Under the pieces are notes generated by a model. The model did no database searches. It worked only from the letters and a program-made list of their open reading frames with translations, and was not told the DNA's origin. From contig NC_083878.1 of the NCBI RefSeq assembly GCF_032452875.1, positions 56,488,878-56,552,877 of the forward strand: a stretch of 64,000 nucleotides of DNA, in the 5' to 3' direction. Below are positions 10,323 to 20,851 of the stretch, piece by piece; position 1 is the first letter of the stretch, and every line of letters starts with the position of its first letter. This DNA comes from Bos javanicus (lineage: Eukaryota; Chordata; Mammalia; Artiodactyla; Bovidae). A program made the position numbers and the translations under genes.

Positions 10323-10680
10323 TCCCACAAGCTTCCTGTAGGTGTATGCTCTGTGTCGAGAATAATTAAATCTCATCCTCTGGTAATACTAATCCTAATT
10401 AACTGATCATTTAAAGCGTCATCCACTTTAACAAGAGCTGACTCTGCCTCACTAGTCATTTTTTTCTTAGAACTGGGATTAGGATCGCCTTTTAAGCAAT
10501 CAAATAGAGGCTTTAAATCTGCAGTAGTCAGTCTTAAATGTGGGCATATCCAATGAATATCCCCTAATAATTTCTGGAAAGCATTTAAAGTTAGTAAATG
10601 ATCTCTCTGCAGCTGCAAAGGAGCATGACTCACAGTATGGGTATTTAATACCCTCCTTAAATAAGAAAAAGGAGGATTTA
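10323..10680 (-). pseudogene. pol: pol: RT thumb/connection
   Basis: Open from 10633 to 10373 with FQKLLGDIHWICPHLRLTTADLKPLFDCLKGD split across the thumb and connection, a class II ERV signature. The left end is cut by L1 and the right end by BovB. Confidence 0.8.
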
Positions 10681-11205
10681 CTGACCAACCTAGATAGCAT
10701 ATTCAAAAGGAGAGACATTACTTTGCCAACAAAGGTTCATCTAGTCAATGCTATGGTTTTTCCTGTGGTCATGTATGGATGTGAGAGTTGGACTGTGAAG
10801 AAGGCTGAGCACCGAAGAATTGATGCTTTTGAACTGTGGTGTTGGAGAAGACTCTTGAGAGTCCCTTGGTCTGCAAGGAGATCCAACCAGTCCATTCTGA
10901 AGGAGATCAGCCCTGGGATTTCTTTGGAAGGAATGATGCTAAAGCTGAAACTCGAGTACTTTGGCCACCTCATGAGAAGAGTTGACTCATTGGAAAATAC
11001 TCTGATGCTGGGAGGGATTGGGGGCAAGAGGAGAAGGGGATGACAGAGGATGAGATGGTTGGATGGCATCACTGACTCGATGGACGTGAGTCTGGGTGAA
11101 CTCTGGGAGTTGGTGATGGACAGGGAGGCCTGGTGTGCTGTGATTCATGGGGTTGCAAAGAGTCGGACACGACTGAGCGACTGATCTGATCTGATCTGGA
11201 GCTAT
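10681..11205 (+). mobile_element. BovB 3' fragment inserted in pol
   Basis: 5'-truncated BovB with the full 3' end, terminating in a CTGATCTGATCTGATCTG tail at about 11188-11205. Orientation is opposite to the provirus. Confidence 0.9.
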
Positions 11206-11431
11206 CTTTAAACCCCAGTTTTCCAAGGCCTCAATCAATTCAGATAAGACTTGTTGCAACAAGGCTCTGTCCTTATGAGCAGCCCAAATATCATCCATAT
11301 AATGTATTAAATACAGATCTTTATACTTTCCTCTAATATCTTGCACAGCTTGGTCTACAAATTTCTGACACAAGATGCGGCTATTTTTCATTCCCTGAGG
11401 CAAAACCTTCCATTGAAACCTTCTATCAGTT
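11206..11431 (-). pseudogene. pol: pol: RT palm with YMDD
   Basis: Minus-strand RT core: RRFQWKVLPQGMKNS (motif B) near 11420-11380 and YMDD at 11301-11290, with both catalytic Asp present, followed by LSELIEALENWGLKIAPD (primer-grip side). It is isolated between two BovB insertions. Confidence 0.9.
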
Positions 11432-11790
11432 CTGTTCAGTTCAGTTCAGTCGCTCAGTCATGTCCGACTCTTTTCGACCCTATGAATCACAGCACGCCAG
11501 GCCTCCCTGTCCATCACCAACTCCCGGAGTTCACTCAGACTCACGTCCATTGAGTCAGTGATGCCATCCAGCCATCTCATCCTCTGTCATCCTCTTTTCC
11601 TCCTGCCCTCAATCCCTCCCAGCATCAGAGTCTTTTCCAATGAGTCAACTCTTCTCATGAGGTGGCCAAAGTACTGGAGTTTCAGCTTTAGCATCATTCC
11701 TTCCAAAGAAATCCCAGGGCTGATCTCCTTCAGAATGGACTGGTTGGATATCCTTGCAGTCCAAGGAACTCTCAAGAGTATTCTCCAAAT
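11432..11790 (-). mobile_element. BovB 3' fragment inserted in pol, minus
   Basis: Begins with the reversed tail GTTCAGTTCAGTTCAGTCGC and is 5'-truncated at about 11790 (TATTCTCCAA). RT sequence continues on both sides. It is oriented against the BovB copy at 10681-11205. Confidence 0.88.
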
Positions 11791-12175
11791 TCAGGGAGAC
11801 TGAAAGCAAACCGTTTACAATCCTGATCAGCCAGGGGGATGTTAAAGAAACAATCCTGTAGATCTACAGCTATCACATTATATTGAAAGGGCACAGGCAC
11901 TGGGGAAGGGAGGCCCAGATGGAGGGCCCCCATGTCTTCCATAGTTGCGTTTATAGCTCTCAAATCTTATAACAATCTCCATTTTCCTGATTTTTTCTTA
12001 ATAACAAAAATAGGAGTGTTCCAGGGGATATTAAAAGGCTCTATGTGCCTGGCTGCCAGTTGTTCCATAACTAAATCCTCAGCTGCCTTCAGCTTTTCAG
12101 CTGTTAAGGGCCATTGCTCCACCCATACCAGATCATCAGATTTCCAGGTAAGGGTCAGCAGCAAGAGCAACAGCC
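11791..12175 (-). pseudogene. pol: pol: RT N-terminal fingers and motif A
   Basis: 12170-11967 encodes WVEQWPLTAEKLKAAEDLV, IEPFNIPWNTPIFVIKKKSG and KWRLL (finger domain). A stop and frame change lie near 11965. 11963-11791 carries MRAINATMEDMGALHLGLPSP and VIAVDLQDCFFNIPL with the motif A Asp. Confidence 0.88.
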
Positions 12176-12176
12176 T

Positions 12177-12641
12177 CTAGGATAAATTTGAATATCCCAG
12201 ACCTTCTCTATTCTCGTTAGGAACCGCTTCTAATAAAGAAACAATTTCCTGCTGATCTTTTCCAAGCCCCTTATCAGGATTATACCTCATTAGCAGCACT
12301 TGATTAGTAACCATTTCATCTGGGCTATATAAAAGCATTCCCATCTGAGATAATTTATCTCTCCCCCACAAAGAAAAAGGTAGTGAAGGAATCACATATG
12401 GACAAAAGGTGCCTTGTGCCCCCTTCTCATCTGACCATGTCAAAATTTTTGAGCTGTTAGCAACCGAAGGCACTGACCCTATTCCTACCAAGCTGGCACT
12501 GGTCAAGCATGTCGGCCAGGAGGAGGGCCAATCTTTTCCAGGTATGTAAGAGACGTCTGCTCTAGTATCTAACAGCCCTGACATTTTATTTCTTTGAATT
12601 AAAAGATCTTTCAAAGGCCTTGAAGCTGTAATTTCCTGCAC
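12177..12641 (-). pseudogene. pro: pro: aspartic protease with altered active site, G-patch tail
   Basis: Retroviral protease on the minus strand. The active-site loop reads LLDTRADVSYI: the catalytic Asp (codon 12569-12567) and Thr are present, but the glycine of the DTG triad is replaced by Arg (codon 12563-12561), which should abolish activity. The flap and the WGRDKLSQMG region (the usual GRD/GRN helix) follow. The C-terminal NPDKGLGKDQQEI with later GLGY resembles the betaretroviral G-patch. The upstream end is not in frame with dUTPase. Confidence 0.88.
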
Positions 12642-12739
12642 CTAAAAGACTAGATCACTAGATCCAAATCCTCTGGGGCCCCTAGCTTGAGAAGACAAGG
12701 TTCTTCTTGTCTGATAATAAGGTAAAAGCAAAAGCTGTG

Positions 12740-12988
12740 CTATTCTTGACCTTTATTAATTTGCACAGTTTTGGTAGGTGGCAAGATCAAAACTTTAATT
12801 TCCCCAGTATAATCAGAATCTACTACACCAGGCATCACAGAAATTCCTTGAAGGGAAAGCGAGCTACGCCCTGGCATAAGTCCTACAATGCCCTCAGGTA
12901 GGGGGCCAGCCACTCCCATTGGAATCGGAGTAACCGGTACATCAGGGGTTGATATTGCTGCTGTGGCAGAACTGAGGTCCAGTCCCAC
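12740..12988 (-). pseudogene. pro: pro: dUTPase domain
   Basis: Shows GLDLSSAT (motif 1), PEGIVGLMPGRSSLSLQG (motif 2, with the Arg-Ser-Ser uracil loop) and GVVDSDYTGEIKVLI (motif 3 with its Asp). dUTPase hydrolyses dUTP to limit uracil incorporation. Its location between gag and protease is typical of betaretroviruses. The downstream motifs 4-5 are only partly readable in other frames between 12740 and 12650. Confidence 0.87.
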
Positions 12989-13068
12989 GCTCCCTGGGGT
13001 TGCTCGGAGGAGTTCAGAGATGGGACAAAGGGAATAAAGGGATTCAACACAGCTGCCCTTATTGTTGT

Positions 13069-13431
13069 CTAGGGCCGGGGCTGCCCCTGCTGCCCATTTC
13101 CCTGAAACTGGGAAAAATTAATTCCCTGTACTTGGGGGGTGAGCATAGTCCCATCCTTATGGAATTTAGATCTACAGTCTTTTGCCCAATGATACCCCTT
13201 CTGGCGTCGGGGGCAAGGTGTCTTTGGGGGTTTGGTATTAGTCTGTATTGCCACAGCTTGTTGTCCCTGCTTGGCAGGACATTGCCAGCAAAAATGCCCA
13301 ATTTGGCCACAAGAGAAACACCTTTTATTTGTAAAATCGTTTCCATTAGGATTAATCTTTTTTCTCATTCCCTGAATCACTTGGGCAGCTGTTTCTGCCT
13401 TCAAGGCTGCGGCTAAGACAACCCCCTGCAT
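13069..13431 (-). pseudogene. gag: gag: nucleocapsid region
   Basis: A 121-codon frame. The first zinc knuckle is complete (C38, C41, H46, C51 of this frame: CX2CX4HX4C). The second has C73, H81 and C86, but the second cysteine is Arg76 (codon 13206-13204), so it cannot bind zinc normally. A Gln/Pro-rich tail follows. Gag nucleocapsid binds viral RNA during packaging. Confidence 0.9.
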
Positions 13432-13439
13432 AAAGGAGG

Positions 13440-14122
13440 TTCCTACTTCCTGGCAGGTCTGTATGTAAGTCCAAAGACTTCCTTTACTTCTAACAGGTCA
13501 AAGCAAAGCCTGACAGAATTAGCGTTCTCATAAGCCAATTGTTTAAGAACTATCTCTGCTGGCTCAGTACTCTTAATTGTTCTTTCTACAGCAGTTTTCA
13601 ATCTGGCCACAAAATCTTCATATTTCCCATTGGGTCCCTGTTTGATATTACTCAGAGTGGATAATTTTCCATCTGAAGGGGGCAGAGGTTACCATGCCAA
13701 GACACCTATGGCCATAATCTGATTAAGTGCTTGTTTAGACACCTTGCTTGGGCTATGTGAGATTCGTATTCTCCATCTCCTTTTAATGCCGCAGATCCCA
13801 CTGTCCTGAGCTGTGCATCATTAGAGGTTTTGTTTTCTGCTGACTGTAGTCTAGCCAACTTATCATACTATGCCAACCACAGGAGGTACTCTCCTCCAGG
13901 AAGGCAAGCCTTTGCAACCATTCTCCGATCATATGGTGTCATCCATCTCCCAGCCAAGGCATCTAGCAGAGTAAGTGTATAAGGGGAGGTAGACCCGTAA
14001 TCATGACAGGCTTGTTTAAGCTCTTTCAGTAGCTTATATGGGATTGGTTCCCATTTTCCTTTTTCTTCATTATTCCCCTCCGTTTTGGTAAAAGCTACTG
14101 GAAAGGCCATAGAAAATTCCAA
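13440..14122 (-). pseudogene. gag: gag: capsid
   Basis: 14122-13868 is the capsid N-terminus (WEPIPYKLLKELKQACHDYG, SPYTLTLLDALAGRWMTPYD). A stop and frame changes follow. About 13670-13580 holds the major homology region (IKQGPNGKYEDFVARL), which directs Gag assembly. The capsid can be followed to a stop near 13455. Confidence 0.85.
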
Positions 14123-14130
14123 GTCTCCCG

Positions 14131-14855
14131 TTATTCCGCCTCCCTTCTAGCCTGGGTGAGGCCCCCCTGAGAGTGTTTACTCCAAGGAGCATGCTCTGCA
14201 TATTGTGCAGGCGTCTGCCTCAAAAGCTCTTTTGTTTCAGAAAAGTCTTCATCCTCCTCAGCCTCAGGCAATGCTCTGGGAGGCTTTGGGGGCAAACTGG
14301 GGAACTCCTGGGCCCTGGGAGGCACAAACGGAAGCAGCAGCGATCGCCTTAAATCAGAAAGTGGTGGATAAATATTTAAAGGTTTGTGTAGAGGGGGAGG
14401 GGGCTCTCTAGAGCGCCCGGCCGCAGCGACCTGCAAGTCCTTTCCTTCCTCGGGAGGTAAAGCACAGTCTCTCTCCTCTTCTTTATCAATGGCAGAAAAC
14501 ATGGTTTGCACAGAAAGCGGAGACCCACCATTCATTGCTGCAGCCTCTCCCATAGGCTGTCTAACAGCCTCATGCCGGGGGTCCAGGAATCTCTAATCAT
14601 ATTCCACAGAGCAAAAGCATCTACAGGAACCTTTTCTGGCCCATGCAAAGTATAAAACAAACGTAACTGGTCTCCAACCTTAGTCCAGGTTTCTAGATAT
14701 ACGGTGCCCTCCTCAAGAAATCATGGGCATTGCTCTTGGACAAAAATTAGAAATTTAGACAGTCTTTCTGTTCTTACTTTAATGCCTCTATGGGCTAACA
14801 TATGAAGTGATATTTCAATAAACATTTGTCTATTCTTAGATGCAAAGAGACCCAT
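14131..14855 (-). pseudogene. gag: gag: matrix and Pro-rich linker
   Basis: Gag probably starts at 14855 with MGLFASKNR, a Met-Gly start fitting N-myristoylation, and a matrix-like helix (FIEISLHMLAHRGIKV). A TGA at 14723-14721 interrupts the frame where other class II matrices continue. A frame change near 14560 leads to a second frame (14553-14131) encoding an acidic, Pro-rich linker with PPPPLHKPLNIYPPL, a late-domain-like stretch. Confidence 0.83.
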
Positions 14856-14971
14856 TCTCCTAGAGAATATTCTTATTCCTTCTGTACCCTCCTCACCCTG
14901 CCTAAACTGCACAGGGTTGCCTGCCACCCACAGGTAAAATCCTAACCGCCCCGCGTTACAATCATGAAGTT

Positions 14972-14977
14972 ACTTAC
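14972..14977 (-). promoter_or_regulatory. putative major splice donor of provirus
   Basis: GTAAGT on the minus strand, preceded by GAAGG, 17 bases downstream of the primer binding site. This is the expected place for the donor that makes spliced env mRNA. Confidence 0.5.
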
Positions 14978-14993
14978 CCTTCAGATGTTTGAT

Positions 14994-15011
14994 GTCCCTG
15001 TTCGGGCGCCA
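14994..15011 (-). other. primer binding site, tRNA-Lys type
   Basis: TGGCGCCCGAACAGGGAC on the minus strand, the 18-nt complement of a lysine tRNA 3' end. It lies two bases past the LTR CA end. Confidence 0.95.
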
Positions 15012-15013
15012 CC

Positions 15014-15499
15014 TGCTGGAGCCCAGCCTGAAGAGATGGGCAGTGTCCGCGAGTAAAGATGCAGCCTCTCTTAGTTTTTTTGGACTGCATGTTTATTTCA
15101 AGCGTTAGACTCTCTTTTATACTTTTACAAAAGCATTAGGTCAGAGGTTTGACATTTTCAATTTCCCCTCACCCAGATTTATTGTCTCCATAAATCATTG
15201 TTGCCCTTCAAGCAGAGTTTCTGCTTCAGCAGTTCTCTCAGAATTGTGTTCACTTTAACTCGGGATTACATTGTAACTCGTGCTTATGTCTACGCCGCAT
15301 ACCACAAACCTCAGTTTATTTATCTTTCTAAATCCTGTTTGCCCCTAGTATTCTGAACTCACTATCTCTTAAAAAGGCTTCTAGCTATTAATATCTCTAA
15401 AATTCCTAATCTCTATAAGTTATAATAAAATATGCTAACATTACAACATTCCTTAAATCTTTAGCTTTTAACTATTTTTAATTATTCCTAAGCCCTAAA
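15014..15499 (-). repeat. 5' LTR, truncated
   Basis: Matches the 3' LTR from its U5 end through TATA and AATAAA to about CCTAAGCCCTAAA at 15499, where a BovB segment begins. About 390 bp of outer U3 are missing. Confidence 0.92.
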
Positions 15500-16203
15500 G
15501 TGGAGAGTGAAAAAGTTGGCTTAAACCTCAACATTCAGAAAACGAAGATCATGGCATCTGGTCTCATCACCTCATGGGAAATACATGGGGAAACAGTGTC
15601 AGACTTTATGTTTTCAGGCTCCAAAATCACTGCAGATGGTGACTGCAGCCATGAAATTAAAAAAAGCTAATTCCTTGGAAGGAAAGTTATGACCAAGCTA
15701 GATAGCATATTCAAAAGCAGAGACATTACTTTGCCAACAAAGGTCCATCTAGTCAAGGTTATGGTTTTTCCAGTGGTTATGTATGGATGTGAGAGTTGGA
15801 CTGTGAAGAAGGATGAGCACCAAAGAATTGATGCTTTTGAACTGTGGTGTTGGAGAAGACTTTTGAGAGTCCCTTGGACTGCAAGGAGATCCAACCAGTC
15901 CATTCTGAAGGAAATCAGCCCTGGGATTTCTTTGGAAGGAATGATGCTAAGGCTGAAACTCCAGTATTTTGGCCACCTCATGCTAAGAGTTGACTCATTG
16001 GAAAATACTCTGATGCTGGGAGGGATTGGGGGCAAGAGGAGAAGGGGATGACAGAGGATGAGATGGCTGGATGGCATCACTGACTCAATGGACATGAGTC
16101 TGAGTGAACTCTGGGAGTTGGTGATGGACAGGGAGGCCTGGAGTGCTGCAATTCATGGGGTCACAAAGAGTCAGATAGGACTGAGTGACTGAACTGAACT
16201 GAT
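15500..16203 (+). mobile_element. BovB 3' fragment at provirus edge
   Basis: Plus-strand BovB starting inside the post-palm region (AAAAAGTTGGCTTAAACC) and ending with GACTGAACTGAACTGA. It replaces the outer part of the 5' LTR. Confidence 0.9.
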
Positions 16204-18300
16204 GGGACCAGATGCCTTGATCTTAGTTTTATGAATGTTGAGTTTTAAGTTAACTTTTAACTCTCCTCTCACTTTCATCAAGAGCTCTTTAGTTCTTCTT
16301 CACTTTCCACCATAACAGTGGTGTTATCTGCATATGTAAGGTTACTGATTCCAGTTTGTGCTTCACCCAGCCTGGCATTTTGCATAATGTACTCTGCATA
16401 TAAGTTAAATAAGCAGGGTGACAATATACAGCCTTGAAATACTTCTTTCCCTATTTGCAACCAGTCTATTGTTCCATGTCCAGTTCTAACTGTTGTTTTT
16501 TGAGCTGCATACAGATTTCTCAGAAGACAGGTAAGGTGGTTTGGTATTCCTATCTCTTGAAGAATTTTCCACAATTTGCTGTGATCTACATAGTCAAAGG
16601 CTTTGGTGTAGTCAATAAAGCAGAAGTAGATGTTTTTCTGGAACTCTCTTATTTTTTGATCATCCAACATATGTTGGCAATTTGATCTCTGGTTCCTTTG
16701 CCATTTCTAAATTCAGCTTGAATATCTGGGAGTTCATGCTTCATGTACTGTTAAGCCTGACTTGAAAAATTTTGAGCTTTACTTTGCTATTGTATGAGAT
16801 GAGTGCAATTGTGTGATTGTTTGAGCATTCTTTGGCATTGCCTTTCTTTGGGATTGGAATGAAAACTGACCTTTTCCAGTCCTGTAGCCACTGCTGAGTT
16901 TTCCAAATTTGTTGGCATATTGAGTGCAGCACTTTCACAGCATCATCTTTTAGGATTTGAAATAGCTCAGCCGGAATTCCATCACCTCCACTAGCTTTGT
17001 TCGTAATGATGCTTCCTAAGGCCCACTTGACTTTCCATTCCAGGATGTCTGGATTGAGGTGAGTGATACACCATTTTGATTATTGGAGTCTTGAAAATCT
17101 TTCTTGTATAGTTCTTCTGTGTATGCTTGTCACATCTTAATATCTTCTGCTTCTGTTAAGTCCATACCATTTCTGTCCTTTATTATACCCATCTTTGCAT
17201 GAAATGTATCTTTGGTGTCTTTAATTTTATTGAAGAGATCTCTAGCCTTTCCTGTTCTATTGGTTTCCTCTATTCCTTTTCATTGATCACTGAGGAAGGC
17301 TTTCTTATCTCTCCTTACTATTCTTTGGAGCTCTGTGCTCAGATGGGTATATCTTTTCTTTTCTCCTTTGCCTTTAGCTTCACTTCTTTTCTCAGCTATT
17401 TGTAAGGCCTCTTCAGACAACCATTTTACCTTTTTGCATATCTTTTTCTAGAGGATGGTCTTGATCACTGCCTTCTGTACAATGTCATGAACCTCCATCC
17501 CTAGTCCTTCAGGTACTCTATCTTTCAGGTCTAACCCCTTGAATCTATTTGTCATGTCTACTGTATAATTGTAAGGCATTTGATTTAGATCATACCTGAA
17601 TGGTGTAGTAGTTTTCCCCACTTTCTTCAACTTAAGTCTGAATTTGGCAATAAGCAATTCATGATCTGAGCCACAGTCACCTCCCAGTCTTGTTTTCAGT
17701 GACCACATAGAGTTTCTCCATCTTCAGCTGCAAAGAATGTAATCAATCTAATTTTGGTTTTGACCATCTAGTGATATCCATCTGTAGAGTTGTCTCTTGT
17801 GTTGGTGGAAGAGGGTGTTTGCTATGACCAGTGCATTCTCGTGACAAAACTCTGTTAGCCTTTGCCCTGCTTCATTTTGTACTCCAAGGCCAAACTTGCC
17901 TATTACTCTAGGTATCTCTTGACTTCCTACTTTTGGATTCTAGTCCCCTATAATGAAAAGGACATCTTTTTTTGGGGGGGGTGTTAGTCCTATAAAATCT
18001 TGTAGGTCTTCATAGAGCAGTTCAACTTCAGCTTCTTCAGCATTCTTGGTTGGGGCATAGACTTGGATTACTGTGATATTGAATGGTTTGCCCTGGAAAT
18101 GAACAGAGATTATTCTGTTGTTTTTGAGATTGAATCCAAGTACTGCATTTTGGACTCTTGCTGACTATGAGGACTACTCCATTTCTTCTAAGGGATTCTT
18201 GCCCACAGTAGTAGATATATTGGTCATCTGAGTTAAATTCACCCATTCCAGTCCATTTTGGTTCACTGATTCCTAAAATGTCTTCTTGCATTAGGACACC
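16204..18300 (-). mobile_element. BovB LINE, ORF2 (endonuclease and RT)
   Basis: About 2.1 kb of minus-strand BovB. 16670-16278 has FIDYTKAFDYVDHSKLW (RT motif A) and the VFQGCILSP region. 17708-17448 has WSLKTRLGGDCGSDHELLIAKF, the SDH motif of the apurinic-type endonuclease. 18291-18037 is the endonuclease N-terminal part. The 3' tail is missing, and many stops are present. Confidence 0.88.
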
Positions 18301-18643
18301 ATTAATTCCTATCTGGATCTAAGCATAACCCTTGCTTTGATATCATATGCCCTAAATAAAAACCTGGGTTTGGGCAAACTGCAACTTTTCTTTGGTGACC
18401 CTAGCCCCTTTAAGGCTTAAATCTTTAGCAAATAAATGCTGTCTTCTTGTAATGAGGCTGGAGAAGGAGATTTGAAAAGCAAATCATTCACCTATTGAAA
18501 CAAAATAGATCCTCTAGGAAACACCTTATCATCCAGATCAGCCTCTAGAATTTGCTAGAAATAAGGACTCAGTTAAACCGAAAGCATTACTGTCCTGGTG
18601 AATTATTTTTTCCCCCAAATACAGGTAAAATTTGGTTGGCTAG

Positions 18644-18959
18644 GGCTTATCTGCAGGTTCTGTGATAAAAAACCTTCCTGCCAATACAGGAGACACAAGT
18701 ACAATCCCTGATCCTGGAAGATCCCACATGCAACAAAGCAACTAAGTTCATGAGCCTCAACTATTGAACCTGTGCTCTAGAGTCTGTGAACCAAAACTAC
18801 TGAACCCAGGTGCTACACACCCCTGAAGCCCATGCACTGTAGAGTCATCGTAGTGGTAAGTCCATGCACCACAACTAGAGAGTAGCCCATGCAGCAGTGA
18901 AGACCCAGCATGGACAAAAATAAATAATAAAATAAATGAATAAGATTATTTTAAAAAGT
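18644..18959 (+). mobile_element. CHR-type tRNA SINE with 9-bp target duplication
   Basis: A cetartiodactyl CHR-like element with GCAACAAAGCAACTAAG and AGTAGCCCATGCAGCAGTG stretches, ending in a degenerate ATAAATAATAAAATAAATG tail. Flanked by GTTGGCTAG at 18635-18643 and 18960-18968. Confidence 0.8.
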
Positions 18960-19257
18960 GTTGGCTAGCTTTATCAATAGAATTAATGAAAAATTTTACT
19001 TCCTAAAACCATTGCAGTTGAGATGTATTTCTGGTGGGAATGGATGTTGGTAAAGTATGAGGGTTAAGAACAATAGTTTATCAAGGGAAAACAATATTAT
19101 TCATTGTTTCCAGATTCTGGACAAACACCCATCCTCAGACACTAAGTTTTCTCACTGGTAATGGGAGTCCTATCAGGGCAAGTAAAAGGGATAATGAGAT
19201 CTTGAGCTTTGTAATTTTTTAGTATGAGATTTTTGCCTTGCAGGGCTTCTTTACACG

Positions 19258-19483
19258 TATGTGTGTGTGTTTTCAGTCACTTTGTCTGACTCTTTGTGAC
19301 TCTGTGGACTGTAGTCTGCTAAGCTCTTCTGTCCATAAGATTTTCCTAGCAAGAATACTAGAGTGGGTTGCCATTTCCTCCTTCAGAGGTCTTCCTGACC
19401 AAGGGATCCAACTCCAATCTTCTGTGTCTCCTTTCATTGGCAGGCAGATTCTTTACCACCGAGCCACCTGGGAAACCTCTTTG
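19258..19483 (-). mobile_element. Bov-tA SINE
   Basis: Bov-A monomer then tRNA head on the minus strand, ending in the reversed GTTTCCCAGGTGGCTC near 19462-19478. Confidence 0.85.
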
Positions 19484-19597
19484 ATTATAGGATATTGTTT
19501 AATTTTGGAAACAGATTTTGAGGCATCTACATAAATTTTGATGGGAGGTTCCTTCTGAATTTGCCAATATCAGTTGGAGATTTTTCCCATAAAATCT

Positions 19598-20270
19598 GTG
19601 GTGGTGGTACTGGGCATATACCTGGAGAAAATCACAATTGAAAAAGACACCTGTACACCAATGTTCATTACAGAACTATTTACTATAGCTAGGACATGGA
19701 AACAACTTAAATGTTTAACAACAGATGAATGGAAGAGAAGTTGTTGTACATATACACAATGGAATATTACTCAGCCATAAAAAGGAATGCATTTGAGTTA
19801 TTTCTAGTGAGGTGTATGGACCTAGAGCCTGTTATACAGAGTGTAGTAACTCAGAAAGAAAAAAAAAAAACAAATATTGTATATTAACACGTATATATGG
19901 AATCTGGAAAAATGTTACTGATGAATGTATTTTCAGGGCAGGAATATAGATGCAGACATAGAGTACAGACTTTTGGACATAGCGGGGGAAGAAGAGTGTG
20001 GACAAATTGATAGAGTAGCACTGAAACATATACATTACCATATGTAAGATAGATAGCTAATGGTTAGTTGCTGTATAAGATAGAAAGTGCAACCTGTTAC
20101 TCTGTGACAACCTAGAGGGATGGGATGGGGTGGGGAGTGGAAGGGAGATTCAAGAAGGAAGGAACAAATGTATACTTATGGTTGATTCACAGTGCTGTAC
20201 AGCAGAAACCAACACAATATTGTAAAGTAATTATTCTCCAATTAAAACTAAAAATTACATACCTGAAAGG
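19598..20270 (+). mobile_element. L1 3' end
   Basis: Plus-strand L1 from late ORF2 (GGCATATACCTGGAGAAAA) through ATGGAATATTACTCAGCCAT to the 3' end near CTCCAATTAAAACTAAAAA. Confidence 0.88.
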
Positions 20271-20841
20271 CAAAAGTAAAGGGTGACAGTTGATTCAACA
20301 GGGACAAATAATCAGTCTTTCCAGAATCAGCTCTAGTACTGTCATAAATAGAGCAAATAAGAGATGCCAAAGGGTCTACTTATTTAGATTGGTTGCTTTG
20401 ATGACTATTGTCAAATTCTAGGATTATTTGTATTTTCTGGGAAGGATTCAACATGTTAATTATCTAAGAACTCTTGGCATAATAATGGGTAATGGCAGAA
20501 AAACTAAGGAGATGCAGATGTGTATATCTTAAAGGGTAGAAAACAAAATGGTATAGATTCAGAAACAAAAATCTTTTGAGGGTCAATATTGATCTCCATT
20601 AACTGAATGTTTTAGTACCCTGAGGCTGGGTCTGCTTTATAGTAGTGGCTTGAGAATCAAGGATGTAGATCCTGTATTAGTTATAATTGGAAGAAATCTA
20701 CCTCCAATCTGGAGTAAAGTTTCTCCAAGCCAATTAGAAGAGAATTGGGAAGATCTCCCCTAGCGCTTTGGATCCCTATCATTGAGAATTGAGAAGACAA
20801 TATTTGAAAGGCCAAAGACCATTTAGAGGTCTGAAGGTACC
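20271..20841. other. unassigned, possibly ERV internal
   Basis: Lies between two recent insertions within the class I ERV remnant, so it may be more of that element, but I could not read a diagnostic motif. Confidence 0.35.
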
Positions 20842-20851
20842 TAAAGTGCTT

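Larger units (their letters stand above)
5853..15499 (-). mobile_element. class II betaretrovirus-like provirus (defective)
   Basis: Order on the minus strand: truncated 5' LTR, tRNA-Lys primer binding site, gag, dUTPase-protease, RT, RNase H, integrase remnant, env, polypurine tract, 3' LTR. A dUTPase domain in pro, a G-patch-like tail after the protease, two zinc knuckles and a lysine primer site together are the hallmarks of betaretrovirus-like class II ERVs. The provirus is interrupted by an L1 (9963-10322) and two BovB pieces (10681-11205, 11432-11790). Every gene is broken. The two LTRs differ at about 15 positions over roughly 430 aligned bases by eye, so the insertion is not very recent. 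The outer U3 of the 5' LTR is missing, so no target duplication can be read. Confidence 0.95.
18301..19597 (-). pseudogene. pol: class I ERV pol (RT) shreds
   Basis: Frame-broken minus-strand translation shows RT blocks in the correct order: KEKLQFAQTQVFI preceded by a degraded NDLLF at the YxDD position (about 18360-18480), NIVFP with LNPHTLPTSIP (about 19060-19110), and IYVDPSKP with KQYPL (about 19500-19560), which are typical of gamma-like class I ERVs. It is interrupted by a CHR SINE (18644-18959) and a Bov-tA (19258-19483). No intact frame. Confidence 0.6.

Noticed and set aside
15667..16095. Frames such as SIESVMPSSHLILCHPLLLLPP on the antisense of BovB 3' ends
   Set aside because: Antisense shadows of the BovB reverse-transcriptase C-terminus; the same peptide recurs at 11,558, 28,224, 38,446, 40,355 and elsewhere.
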